NCBI GenBank assembly: GCA_031278815.1
Contig: JAITJS010000131.1
Span: forward strand, 1 to 40,146
DNA length: 40,146 nt
Reading direction: 5' to 3'
From: Treponema sp.
GTDB taxonomy: Bacteria > Spirochaetota > Spirochaetia > Treponematales > Breznakiellaceae
A model generated the notes under the pieces. The model was not told the origin of the DNA. It ran no database searches and saw nothing but the letters and a program-made list of their open reading frames with translations. The position numbers and the translations under genes were made by a program. Position 1 is the first letter of the stretch. Every line of letters begins with the position of its first letter. This document shows, piece by piece, positions 25,555 through 34,952 of this stretch.

Positions 25555-26529
25555 TTACCGATATTTCTGCTTTAATTCTTCAAGAGATATGGTTCCGCTT
25601 ATTTCCTCAATGACCATCGATCCATTAAGAATCTTAAAGAAAAAATCAGCTATCTTGTTTACCGTCAAATCTGCGCTGTTGCCGTCTTCTTTTTGAAGCG
25701 AATAGGTCTTCAATATCTGAGAACCAAGGCTTGCGGATATGACAAGAAAATGATTTTCCAGTTTGTCAATATCAATGAGATCACCTACCAGTATCCTTGA
25801 GGCAACGGAATAACTGTTAAGTAAGATATTTGTATCCGAATCATCGACCAGGACCGTTCTCTGGACATCGGCGTTTATATCCAGTCGGATTTTTCCGGTA
25901 TTCGGCATAGCGGTAGAGCCTTTGTACAAAGAACCCAAATCCGCCAGGGTGATATTATAGAATTCAGTACCCGGCAGCGGAGCAATAGGTTCAACGGAAA
26001 ATGCGGTAGGATACAACAGGTAGTTAATTCCTCCTGCCATCACCGCCGGGGCATTAAAGGTACCGGTTATCACGTTTTGCAGGGTAAGTTTCTTTGAAGC
26101 AAAGCATCCACCAAGGATTACGGTGTTTTCCAGTTGAATTTCATTCGCGAAAATACTGCCTGCCACAAAACAATTCTTTAATTTTATAGTTTTACCGTTA
26201 ATGTCCGAGCCGAATATGCAACGACCTGAAATCAAAAGCGCGACAATGGAATCATTGGTAGCCACCGCTTTTTTAAAGAAAATAGTCTCCTTGGAATCGT
26301 TTTTTATATGCAGTTCGTTATGGGCATAGACTGCGCCGTTGAATTCGGCAGGACCGGAATCCACCAAAAAATTTCTGGCGTAAACCGCGCCTTCTACCAC
26401 TACATTCCCCTGGATCGATAGATCCCGGTCCAGTTCGCCGCTGGTTTTTGGCAATATATTTGTCTTAACCAGATTATCTTTTAAGCCAACAACGGATTCA
26501 CCTATCAAAATCTCATGCAATTCTTTCAT
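25555..26529 (-). CDS. Bactofilin-like beta-helix protein, last gene of the SPFH operon
   Basis: A 324-residue protein of unknown function with no signal peptide or membrane segment. Residues about 35-170 form short beta-strand repeats of the type seen in polymer-forming bactofilin-like proteins: LSIQGNVVVEGAVYARNFLV, AEFNGAVYAHNELHI, KLKNCFVAGSIFANEIQLEN, VILGGCFASKKLTLQNV. Each repeat alternates a hydrophobic strand with a Gly/Ala turn. The C-terminal 150 residues are mixed and unrecognised. It has an AGGAG site and follows the 361-residue protein by 17 bases. By analogy it may polymerise on the membrane as a scaffold for the operon; that is inference. Confidence 0.75.
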   Translation of the reverse strand: MKELHEILIGESVVGLKDNLVKTNILPKTSGELDRDLSIQGNVVVEGAVYARNFLVDSGPAEFNGAVYAHNELHIKNDSKETIFFKKAVATNDSIVALLISGRCIFGSDINGKTIKLKNCFVAGSIFANEIQLENTVILGGCFASKKLTLQNVITGTFNAPAVMAGGINYLLYPTAFSVEPIAPLPGTEFYNITLADLGSLYKGSTAMPNTGKIRLDINADVQRTVLVDDSDTNILLNSYSVASRILVGDLIDIDKLENHFLVISASLGSQILKTYSLQKEDGNSADLTVNKIADFFFKILNGSMVIEEISGTISLEELKQKYR

Positions 26530-26546
26530 GTCCGGCTCCTGTCATT

Positions 26547-27632
26547 TTACAAAATTAGAAAACTGCGATCCTGCCATAGTTTCATAAGTTCGTCATACAC
26601 ACGGCGTTTAGATGCCCCATCCTCTGAGGGATCCCCCCTTTCAGCGAATTCCGCCTCGACCAGAATCTTAAATTCCTTGTCGAGTAATAGCATGCTCTGT
26701 TCTTCCGGTTCTTTCCACTGAGCAGCCGTATCATTTCGGCAGTACTCGTCAATAGGCCGGCTGATTTTCGACCTTTCTTCAGAGGAGAGGGTATCGGGAA
26801 GAAAACAAGTATAATCTTTCCCGGAGATCCCGCCCCTGTCTCCTTCAAGCGTATCACTTTCGGTAAAAATAACCGGTAACAATAACGGTGCCGTCTTTTC
26901 AACCGGTTCACTTACAAGAAATGAATCAATAAGCGCAGTGATCCGGGTTTCCTGGCTTATATAAGCGCCCAGGGTTTTTATAAGATCCCGAACCTTTCGT
27001 AAAAGGCGCGAAGTAAGGAGCATCATTTTCGTGGACGCTTCTTCATTAAGAACAATAAAATTGTTAGCCCCTTCGCCGCTTATCGCTTCACGTATCAGTT
27101 TATTTTGAATGTTTTCAGAAAGCTGAAAAGCAGGTTTGTCCAATTCGTATATTCTTTTATAACATTCGGTATCCAGATCGCGGAACAGGGTAACATACCG
27201 GGATCTGATACGGTTAAAATCCCCTTCCATCTGAAGGGTTTTCTGGCTTACCCCTTTTCCCTGTTCCAGAATCAGGCCGAAGATCGCTTTTATGGCGCTG
27301 TCCAAGGCTTGAAGCTGCTGGGATAACTCGGCTTTTATGGTTCCAAAAAAACCGTTAAGCAGAGACGCAGAGACCTCCCCCGTAGTTTGGTTGATCGCGG
27401 CAACTTGGGCAGCGTTCATGGCGATAACCGCGCCGGTCAACATGTCGATATGACCGTTAACTCTGGATACGCTGCTGTCAAAAGGATCGGTGTCAACGTG
27501 GATGACGATCTGCGCCGGAGCGGTCCCGCTGTAGGAGACATTCAGGGTTCCCCCGCTGTCACTCTTGGGATAACTAACCGACCTTGAGCCGCTGTAGGGG
27601 ACCTGTATGGTATAGGGCTGACTATAGCTCAT
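26547..27632 (-). CDS. Unknown helical protein with a beta-rich Ser/Tyr/Gly N-terminus
   Basis: A 361-residue soluble protein. The first ~50 residues contain a twice-repeated motif (VPYSGSRSVSYP and LNVSYSGTAPAQIVIHV), followed by VDTDPFDSSV and a long, mainly helical region. Residues about 130-190 (RSRYVTLFRDLDTECYKR, YELDKPAF) match the neighbouring 324-residue protein, so the two are paralogues. The C-terminus has a charged, acidic segment. Its GGGAGG ribosome site lies inside the 3' end of the preceding gene and the two coding regions overlap by 11 bases. No enzyme motif is seen. Confidence 0.7.
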   Translation of the reverse strand: MSYSQPYTIQVPYSGSRSVSYPKSDSGGTLNVSYSGTAPAQIVIHVDTDPFDSSVSRVNGHIDMLTGAVIAMNAAQVAAINQTTGEVSASLLNGFFGTIKAELSQQLQALDSAIKAIFGLILEQGKGVSQKTLQMEGDFNRIRSRYVTLFRDLDTECYKRIYELDKPAFQLSENIQNKLIREAISGEGANNFIVLNEEASTKMMLLTSRLLRKVRDLIKTLGAYISQETRITALIDSFLVSEPVEKTAPLLLPVIFTESDTLEGDRGGISGKDYTCFLPDTLSSEERSKISRPIDEYCRNDTAAQWKEPEEQSMLLLDKEFKILVEAEFAERGDPSEDGASKRRVYDELMKLWQDRSFLIL

Positions 27633-28596
27633 TTTTCAGCACCTCCCAGGAATTTTCCTCAAATAGGCGCATTATTTCCTTACCGGTACGTTCATCGGGA
27701 TTATCCTGTTCGCAAAACCGCAGGAATTCTTTTTTTACCGTTTCCTTTTCGTCAGCACTTAAGGATGTCCACTTCAGGTTGTTTTGTATATCCCTTATTT
27801 CGGCTATAATGGGACCGGAATCCTGCCATTTGTCCGTTTGGGCAGTATAGATATTTTCAATAAGGTCATGGCAGTTCAGAAAACTTTCTGTTAAAGAACA
27901 TATAACCGGCAAATACAATTTATTATCCCGAAAAGGAAGGGACTCAGCAGTTCCGGACTTTTCCGTCCCGGTTTGTTCTGTGGCAGATTCTTGCAAGACT
28001 ATGCTTTTCAGCTTATTATGGTAGGAACGCTTTTCCACGGTGGACTCATAAAGGGTTTTTATAGCATCCCTGGTTTTCTGTTTGAGCTTTCCACTTATCG
28101 CGGTTTGAGAAACAGAAAGCGTTTCCTCTGCGGCGCTGAACACCAGGGAACTGTCATTTTTCAGCCTGTCAAAAACAAGATTTTTCTTTATTTCCGCGAT
28201 CTTCATGGCTGGGCGATCCAGTTCCTTGACCCTGGTTTCAAGAGCTTTATTTAGGGACTGGAATAATTTATGGTACCGCCGGCAAATCATATTATAATCA
28301 TCCTGCATTTGCCCCCGTACATTATCCAAAGCCTTGGCAAGCTGAAAGAGAATCCCCTCCTTGCTTATCATTTCAGTATAAGCTGCCACCGCCTTCTGGC
28401 TTAACTGGGACTTCATAAGTACGTAAAATCCCTTATCCACATTATCGCAGATGGTTTTGGACGCGCTCCGTTCAGCGGCAATAACCGCAGCTTCCATGGT
28501 AGTTACCGCAACAGTTACCCCGTTTACATGCCCTTTTACCGTATCGACCATTTTTGCCATGGGGGAGGTATCAATGGTAAAATCATATCGTTCCAT
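27622..28596 (-). CDS. Unknown helical protein, paralogue of the next gene
   Basis: A 324-residue soluble, largely alpha-helical protein with no signal peptide. It opens MERYDFTIDTSPMAKMVDTV and lacks the Ser/Tyr/Gly motif of its paralogue, but the start DTSPMAKMVDTVKGHVNGV corresponds to the DTDPFDSSVSRVNGHIDML segment there. The block CRRYHKLFQSLNKALETRVK plus ELDRPAMK also matches. Its start lies two bases after the stop of the two-TM gene and has GGAG upstream. The elongated helical character suggests a coat or coiled-coil role, but no known family was recognised. Confidence 0.7.
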   Translation of the reverse strand: MERYDFTIDTSPMAKMVDTVKGHVNGVTVAVTTMEAAVIAAERSASKTICDNVDKGFYVLMKSQLSQKAVAAYTEMISKEGILFQLAKALDNVRGQMQDDYNMICRRYHKLFQSLNKALETRVKELDRPAMKIAEIKKNLVFDRLKNDSSLVFSAAEETLSVSQTAISGKLKQKTRDAIKTLYESTVEKRSYHNKLKSIVLQESATEQTGTEKSGTAESLPFRDNKLYLPVICSLTESFLNCHDLIENIYTAQTDKWQDSGPIIAEIRDIQNNLKWTSLSADEKETVKKEFLRFCEQDNPDERTGKEIMRLFEENSWEVLKNEL

Positions 28597-28598
28597 GA

Positions 28599-30587
28599 TT
28601 ATGTCTCCACGCCGTCTTCTGTGGGCGGCTCGTTTTGCATTCCCCCACGGGGAGTTTCCTGTTCACAGTTATCTTCAGCAGCTTCCGTTTCCGCGGCTTC
28701 TCTAATAAGATCTATCGAAAAATCATCATACATCTGTTGTTCAACCCGCGGCGCAGGGGGAAGCCGGGCGAATTGAGCCACATAAGGACTGATGGCTATA
28801 AGTTTTTTACGACGGGAATCCAATTCCTGCAACTGCTCGGGAACAGTGGACCGGGCGATGTCCCGGTATTCCTGATCCCGCAAGGTCGCTTCGTAGTAGG
28901 GTATATAGCCGAATTCAGCAGCCTTTTGATCGATGTCTTCTTTCAATCGATCCATATAATCGCTGAATTCCCTTTGTTTCTGATTAAATTGTGCTGCTTG
29001 CATCTCGAAGCCGGCAATTACTTCCGCGTTTTTGTTCTGCTCATGCACCTCAGCGCTGTCAAGGGAATGGGTCCTGTTCATGGCCTTCTGGGTTTCCTGC
29101 AAAGCCTTGTAGGTATTAAACGAACGGATGTAATCGGCGTATGCTTCCCGCATACGATTGATAAGATCCGCCGACTCGGCACGGTTCCTGCCGTAAAAGT
29201 CCTCGGTATCCCGGTGCCATTGGTTAAGATAATCGAGCTTTTGATCTTTTATATTGTTGTATATCTTCAGCCGTTCAACCCGATTCTCCGCCATAAGGTT
29301 CTGAATAACCGGTGCAAGTACCTCTTCCTGTATCTGGTGCATCCCAAAAGGCATGGATGTCCGGGATTGATCTTCCGCAATCCACGCAGTGGACAGCAAA
29401 TCGTATTTAACCCGGGAACTGGACTTTAACGAGAAGGGCGTATAATCATCGACAGAATCCTGGTAGTCAAAACTGGCCGAGCGAATCCGCTCAATCTCTT
29501 CCGCTTCCAGGGCTGGCGAATACTGGTTAAAGGCCGATTTTAATACGATGGAAAATATCATGTTGGCGTAATCAAGTACCTTGTTTGATCCGCTGATCTT
29601 TGTACGGCTTACAATTTGGACTGATTCGGCAAGGCGCCTTATCAGTTTCTTGAAATACTCGATCTGGTTTTCATTGATATTTTTTTCAAAATTATTCTTT
29701 ACTTCATTGAGGGTATAAAAGGTGTCAATCTTTTCTTTAAAGCCGTCAATATTATACACCGGGATAACCGGTTTATCTTCGGGATCAGAAGCAGCGTATT
29801 CTTTAATGAATTCGGCCCTTTGGCTTTGGGGCAGTACAACCGGTAAAGAGAGGGCCACCGTATCATTATCATTCAAAAGATAACGGATGTTGCGTACCTG
29901 GCGGTCAATATTCCCCATGTAATCGTACAAGGTAACACGCTGCATGGATGTAGAATAATCGGCGGTATCTATTTCTTCCGGCGTGGATGCCTGTTCGATA
30001 ACCGGCGCTTCTTTAATGCCTTTTTCCAGTCCGGAGAGGGACGCCAACAGATCCTCCGGTTTTCTTACCACAGACATGGAAAAATCAGTATCCTGAACAG
30101 CGCCGGTATGATCCACCATAAAACTTTTGTTTTCAAAGGGTACTTTTGTCGCAATGGGAACATACAGGACGCCTACTTTTTTTACCCGGTAATGCCTGCG
30201 TATATCCCGGTGGGCTTCTTCAAAACCCGTTATTTTCGACTCATTTTCCTTGATGGATTTACGGGCATTTACAAGGCTTATAATGCCCCCTATACTACCA
30301 ACAACCAAAAAATAACCAATAAATCCATAATCGCCGAACAAGCCGGTGGCGACCGGTAGCACAAGGCCGAATATCAGCGCAAGAACCGGAAAAACCGCAA
30401 TTATAACTATTCCCTTCTTTTTAGTTTTCCGGGCAAGGCTTATTTCGGATCTGGCCTTTCCAATGGATTTTTCCAGTTCCATCTCTTCTTTAACGATCTT
30501 TTCAGCCGCTTTTTTATAATAATTAAAAAGAATTTTGGCCTTATCTTGATACAAATTCATCGACTCGGCAAATATTTTTCCCTGCAT
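28599..30587 (-). CDS. Two-TM coiled-coil membrane protein of unknown function
   Basis: A 662-residue protein. Residues 1-55 form a charged helix, two membrane segments lie at about 59-82 and 86-107 with a very short connecting loop, and more than 500 residues follow that should be cytoplasmic. The soluble part includes helical stretches (for example ADLINRMREAYADYIRSF) with coiled-coil character near 450-570 and an acidic C-terminal tail. The hairpin-like membrane anchor could insert from the cytoplasmic side. No NTP-binding motif was seen. The ATG has AGGGGG upstream. It is 72 bases after the four-TM gene in the same operon. Confidence 0.75.
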   Translation of the reverse strand: MQGKIFAESMNLYQDKAKILFNYYKKAAEKIVKEEMELEKSIGKARSEISLARKTKKKGIVIIAVFPVLALIFGLVLPVATGLFGDYGFIGYFLVVGSIGGIISLVNARKSIKENESKITGFEEAHRDIRRHYRVKKVGVLYVPIATKVPFENKSFMVDHTGAVQDTDFSMSVVRKPEDLLASLSGLEKGIKEAPVIEQASTPEEIDTADYSTSMQRVTLYDYMGNIDRQVRNIRYLLNDNDTVALSLPVVLPQSQRAEFIKEYAASDPEDKPVIPVYNIDGFKEKIDTFYTLNEVKNNFEKNINENQIEYFKKLIRRLAESVQIVSRTKISGSNKVLDYANMIFSIVLKSAFNQYSPALEAEEIERIRSASFDYQDSVDDYTPFSLKSSSRVKYDLLSTAWIAEDQSRTSMPFGMHQIQEEVLAPVIQNLMAENRVERLKIYNNIKDQKLDYLNQWHRDTEDFYGRNRAESADLINRMREAYADYIRSFNTYKALQETQKAMNRTHSLDSAEVHEQNKNAEVIAGFEMQAAQFNQKQREFSDYMDRLKEDIDQKAAEFGYIPYYEATLRDQEYRDIARSTVPEQLQELDSRRKKLIAISPYVAQFARLPPAPRVEQQMYDDFSIDLIREAAETEAAEDNCEQETPRGGMQNEPPTEDGVET

Positions 30588-30659
30588 TATAGTCCCCCTG
30601 GAATGTACGTTAGCAAAACTACCCTGATTGCCCTAAAGCAACGTTAATTTTTAACCGAT

Positions 30660-31376
30660 CTAGTTTCTCAACAATTTGCGTTCTTTTATAAGCACCTGAA
30701 GCTGTTTCACTTCCCTTTCAAAATAGACCACATGCCCGCCTTCAGCTGGGGTATCGCAAAATTCGAGTAAATTTCCAACCACATCAAGGATTCTGAAATC
30801 TATCTCGGTACTCCTGTTCTGATCTACCGGAGAAAAATACCGTATATCATCAGCAGACTGCTTAATCAGTTTTTGTATCCCTTCATAGTCATTGGATAAA
30901 GAGCCGGCTTTAAGGGCTAGTGAAGCGGCCATGTTTTTCATTTCCGTAAGGTACCGTGATGTATTCTTTTCTTCGGCGGCAACATTACCCGCATGGGAAG
31001 AAGCGAAATAACCGAAATAGACCGCCATCAGGAAGGCGAAAAGCACAATGGATTGGACTACCAGCGCCACATTCAAAGAAATAACAAAAAATCGCAACAG
31101 CCCTATTACCACAACCGAAGCCGGAATATATACAAAAATCCCGCTCCAGATAATAACGACGGAAGGGATTTTTCTTGAAAAAGTGCCGATCGGGAGGACT
31201 GAAAAAAAGAAGGGCGTAAAAAAGACAAGGTACATTATTCCTATGGATATCCACATAAACATATCTTTGCTGGAAAGTTCCCTGCCCCTAGTAAAAAGGG
31301 AAAAAGCCAGCAAAACGATTCCTGCTCCAAAAAGAAAAAGCATAAACCTGAAAAATGATGACTGGATTCTGGTCAT
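30660..31376 (-). CDS. Four-TM membrane protein of unknown function
   Basis: A 238-residue protein with hydrophobic segments at about 8-29, 39-61, 70-94 and 100-124, then a soluble C-terminal half of roughly 110 residues that should face the cytoplasm with both ends inside. The soluble part is helical and ends with basic residues (KERKLLRN). There is no transport or enzyme signature. The AAGGA ribosome site precedes the ATG, and the gene starts ten bases after the SPFH gene. It probably anchors the SPFH/coiled-coil assembly in the membrane. Confidence 0.75.
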   Translation of the reverse strand: MTRIQSSFFRFMLFLFGAGIVLLAFSLFTRGRELSSKDMFMWISIGIMYLVFFTPFFFSVLPIGTFSRKIPSVVIIWSGIFVYIPASVVVIGLLRFFVISLNVALVVQSIVLFAFLMAVYFGYFASSHAGNVAAEEKNTSRYLTEMKNMAASLALKAGSLSNDYEGIQKLIKQSADDIRYFSPVDQNRSTEIDFRILDVVGNLLEFCDTPAEGGHVVYFEREVKQLQVLIKERKLLRN

Positions 31377-31386
31377 GTTTTATTCC

Positions 31387-32562
31387 TTAACTGATTTTAT
31401 TGCCGCAGCTTGGGCAGAATTGTACTCCCGGCTGTACCGCTTGTCCGCACCGGGAACAGGCATTACCCAGACCGCTGCCGGGAGCGCCCTGCTGCACAAG
31501 CCCGGTACCGCAGGAAACACAACGCCGGGAGTTTTCCAGGTTATCGCTGCCGCAGCGGGGGCAGGGATGGTATTTATGTCCGCAGAAAGGACAAAAATTT
31601 GCGGTAACAGGGAATTTTTTGGCGCATTTGGCACAGAACACCTCTTGGCGCCCGCCTACCGGCCCATCGTGGCTGACGCGGGGAAATCCTCCACCGGCAC
31701 CCTGCTGGAACGGCTGCATCATGGCTTGTCCCCCACCAATCATGCCGGTCATGGCCACGGCTCCAAGAATACCCATATCGCCACTACCGGACAAAGCGTT
31801 GTGAGCGACATTGAAGCCCTGCTTTTGCTGCCAGGTATACCCCGCGATATTCTGTGCCGAGCGATCGCTCAAGGCAGCGGCTATTTTCTTACCATCCTCG
31901 GTTGCAGTATCAATATCCACAGCAGTGATGAAAAAACCGGTGAGCATCATACCGTAGGCTTCCCAAAATTCCTTAAGGGGCTGTCCGATAAATCGTTGCA
32001 GATCCTCCAAATGCTCGGATACGGTCATGATCCCAATCCTGTTATTGCGCATAAAGGAGGTAATAACACTTTTTGTTTTTGAGATAAGTTCGCCCAGAAA
32101 ATGGTTGGTGAGTTCGGCTGCGGTAAACCGGGTAAGGGTTCCTACCAATTGAACCAGAAAACGCTCCGCATCCTCTACTTTAAGACCGTACCTGCCGACC
32201 GCAGCAAGGGGAATCATCTGACCATAATCCGGGTCTTGGTAACGCATGGCATCGGTTCTCCAGTTAATGGTGAGGGGAGCAGCCTTGTTGACAAACCAAA
32301 TTTCGGCGGTAAAAGGGTTTTTCTTCCCAAAGGGAATCCCGAACAAATTGCGAAGCAGGGGTAAATTTTCCGTATTCAAGGTATGTTTTCCAGGACCAAA
32401 TTTTCCAAGAATCTGTCCCTTGGAAAACAATATCGCTTCCTGGGATTCTCGGACCACAAGCTGAGTAAAGGTACTTACATTATTGTTGCTATTCTGTCCG
32501 AATTTCCATGCAAAAATATCGTTTTTGGCATCGTTCCATTCAACAAAATCTATAAATGCCAT
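31387..32562 (-). CDS. SPFH-domain protein with three C-terminal zinc ribbons (YdjI-like)
   Basis: First gene of the six-gene operon. Residues about 25-235 form an SPFH (band 7/stomatin-like) domain of the bacterial YdjI / 'virion core protein' group, marked by VVRESQEAILFSKGQILGKF, FGPGKHTL and PLTINWRTDAMRYQDP. A glycine-rich linker (about 255-305) leads to three zinc ribbons with regular CxxC-x10-CxxC spacing: Cys310/313/324/327, 334/337/348/351 and 369/372/383/386. YdjI relatives lie in operons with PspA-like proteins in Firmicutes and are linked to membrane stress. No PspA gene is seen here. Unlike many SPFH proteins it has no N-terminal membrane segment, so the four-TM partner may recruit it. 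AAAGGATGG precedes the ATG. Confidence 0.85.
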   Translation of the reverse strand: MAFIDFVEWNDAKNDIFAWKFGQNSNNNVSTFTQLVVRESQEAILFSKGQILGKFGPGKHTLNTENLPLLRNLFGIPFGKKNPFTAEIWFVNKAAPLTINWRTDAMRYQDPDYGQMIPLAAVGRYGLKVEDAERFLVQLVGTLTRFTAAELTNHFLGELISKTKSVITSFMRNNRIGIMTVSEHLEDLQRFIGQPLKEFWEAYGMMLTGFFITAVDIDTATEDGKKIAAALSDRSAQNIAGYTWQQKQGFNVAHNALSGSGDMGILGAVAMTGMIGGGQAMMQPFQQGAGGGFPRVSHDGPVGGRQEVFCAKCAKKFPVTANFCPFCGHKYHPCPRCGSDNLENSRRCVSCGTGLVQQGAPGSGLGNACSRCGQAVQPGVQFCPSCGNKIS

Positions 32563-32590
32563 ACCATCCTTTTTTTAACCTTAATAAGTA

Positions 32591-32620
32591 TTTGTCCAAA
32601 ATCAACTCTTTGCGGACAAA
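32591..32620. promoter_or_regulatory. Inverted repeat in the SPFH operon leader
   Basis: TTTGTCC (32591-32597) and GGACAAA (32614-32620) form perfect 7-bp arms around 16 bases. They lie between the predicted promoters and the SPFH start, as an operator or an RNA hairpin. Confidence 0.4.
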
Positions 32621-32624
32621 ACAC

Positions 32625-32644
32625 AGACATCTAGTCTTATGTCT
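32625..32644. promoter_or_regulatory. Second inverted repeat in the SPFH operon leader
   Basis: AGACAT (32625-32630) and ATGTCT (32639-32644) are perfect 6-bp arms, just upstream of the first inverted repeat on the operon strand. The two repeats have different sequences. Confidence 0.35.
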
Positions 32645-32666
32645 TGGCATCATTGAGAGATACTAA

Positions 32667-32694
32667 CTTATAGATACCAGTTTTTTGTTGGCAA
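32667..32694 (-). promoter_or_regulatory. Downstream promoter candidate of the SPFH operon
   Basis: On the minus strand TTGCCA (32694-32689) and TATAAG (32672-32667) are 16 bases apart, each one mismatch from the sigma70 consensus. The leader would be about 100 bases. Confidence 0.4.
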
Positions 32695-32710
32695 TAGGCT
32701 ACATAGAGTT

Positions 32711-32740
32711 ATAATAAAATAAGCTGCGTCCTTTTGTCAA
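32711..32740 (-). promoter_or_regulatory. Upstream promoter candidate of the SPFH operon
   Basis: On the minus strand, the consensus TTGACA (32740-32735) and TATTAT (32716-32711) are separated by 18 bases. It is stronger in sequence than the downstream candidate. Confidence 0.5.
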
Positions 32741-33315
32741 CATAAAAAAAACAGCGCCGGGCATGATCTTCTATAATCAGGGGAAGGGGGTGAATGGTTT
32801 TGGGGAACAAATGAACCGGTGCATACTGCCCAAGAATCCTATGAGCAGCAGGCCGGGAGCTTTCTATTTTCCCGGCGGGAAGGAAGCGCTTACGGCGGCA
32901 GTACCGGCCGCCCCGGTCCGAGTGGAGACGGCCAGTTCCACCGGGGCGGCCCCTCCTATTATGGCGGAACTGGGGACGGTAGCGGTGAGTTCTGGAATGG
33001 CAGGGATGGTGGTTCTGGAGGGCAAGGACAGTGGCGTCCTTAGGTATAGTAATAATCCTCATGGTAATTCGTCAATATTCATTGGCAGGGCGGTGTCATT
33101 TGCTTTTTGAATTCCTTGTAATATAAGGAAATAGGTTCCCACAGATCTCATGTAGGTCAAGCGGTAAATCCTTATTATATAAAGAAATATACTTTTAAAT
33201 GACCTGATTCACAGGGACCTTAAGCGTTCGATCCCTCAAGGGTATATACAAAAGGCGTAAATCCTACTAGAGTTAAGGTATTATTTTATCTATGATAAGG
33301 AGTAGTATACTCAGT
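32741..33315. other. Intergenic region between SPFH operon and metK
   Basis: Besides the weak Gly-rich frame at 32819-33043, this stretch contains a small hairpin TTCCTT/AAGGAA (33112-33130) without a T tract and AT-rich sequence before metK. I found no recognisable SAM riboswitch and no clear metK promoter. Confidence 0.4.
32819..33043 (+). CDS. Weak glycine-rich small ORF, possibly a gene fragment
   Basis: From a GTG at 32819 the frame encodes 74 residues rich in Gly, Ser, Tyr and Gln, ending GGSGGQGQWRP; the frame is open back to 32777. The repeated Gly pattern resembles the C-terminal tails of some membrane proteins. There is no good ribosome binding site, and the upstream part of any original gene is missing. 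It may be a truncated gene end or spurious. Confidence 0.2.
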   Translation: MHTAQESYEQQAGSFLFSRREGSAYGGSTGRPGPSGDGQFHRGGPSYYGGTGDGSGEFWNGRDGGSGGQGQWRP

Positions 33316-34485
<1,170 letters not shown>

Positions 34486-34532
34486 TTGCACCGGCTGCTT
34501 AAGGGGTTCCTCATGAGGAGCAGGGGGAATTT

Positions 34533-34952
34533 ATGAACCATGGGCTTCTTCATAGGTCCCTCTATGCTGCGGCAGACCTTACCTATTCCCGATCCCGCGG
34601 TCCAGGGGGTCAGAACGTAAACAAGGTCAACACCAAAGTTACCGTGCGGATCCGTCTGGAGGACCTAGACGGACTTTCCGCAGGGGAAAGGGGGCGCCTG
34701 CGGGAAACCTTAGCTTCCCGGATCACCAGAGATGATGCCCTGGTTATCACCGCTGATGGGGAACGCGCTCAAAAGATCAACCAGGCCCGGGCCTTTTCCC
34801 GGCTGGAAGCACTCATAGTTGCTTCCGCCGGGCTTCCGCGATACCGTAAACCTACCAAGCCTTCCAGGCAAAAACGAGAACAGCGGTTCCAGGCCAAGCG
34901 GATTCAGGGTATGAAAAAGTCGGCTCGACATCTTACTTCAGAGGATTTTTGA
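34533..34952 (+). CDS. arfB: Peptidyl-tRNA hydrolase ArfB (YaeJ-type release factor homologue)
   Basis: Rescues ribosomes stalled on non-stop mRNAs by hydrolysing peptidyl-tRNA. The GGQ motif is at residues 25-27 in SRGPGGQNVNKVNTKV, and the typical basic C-terminal tail follows (KPTKPSRQKREQRFQAKR). It lacks the codon-recognition domains of RF1/RF2, and 139 residues is the usual size. AGGGGG precedes the ATG. The 47-base gap after metK contains a short palindrome (CCTCATGAGG), and the two genes probably share a transcript. Confidence 0.93.
   Translation: MNHGLLHRSLYAAADLTYSRSRGPGGQNVNKVNTKVTVRIRLEDLDGLSAGERGRLRETLASRITRDDALVITADGERAQKINQARAFSRLEALIVASAGLPRYRKPTKPSRQKREQRFQAKRIQGMKKSARHLTSEDF

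Noticed and set aside
33110-33315. Possible SAM riboswitch before metK
   Set aside because: Only a 6-bp hairpin without a T tract is present; I could not recognise a conserved SAM aptamer core.
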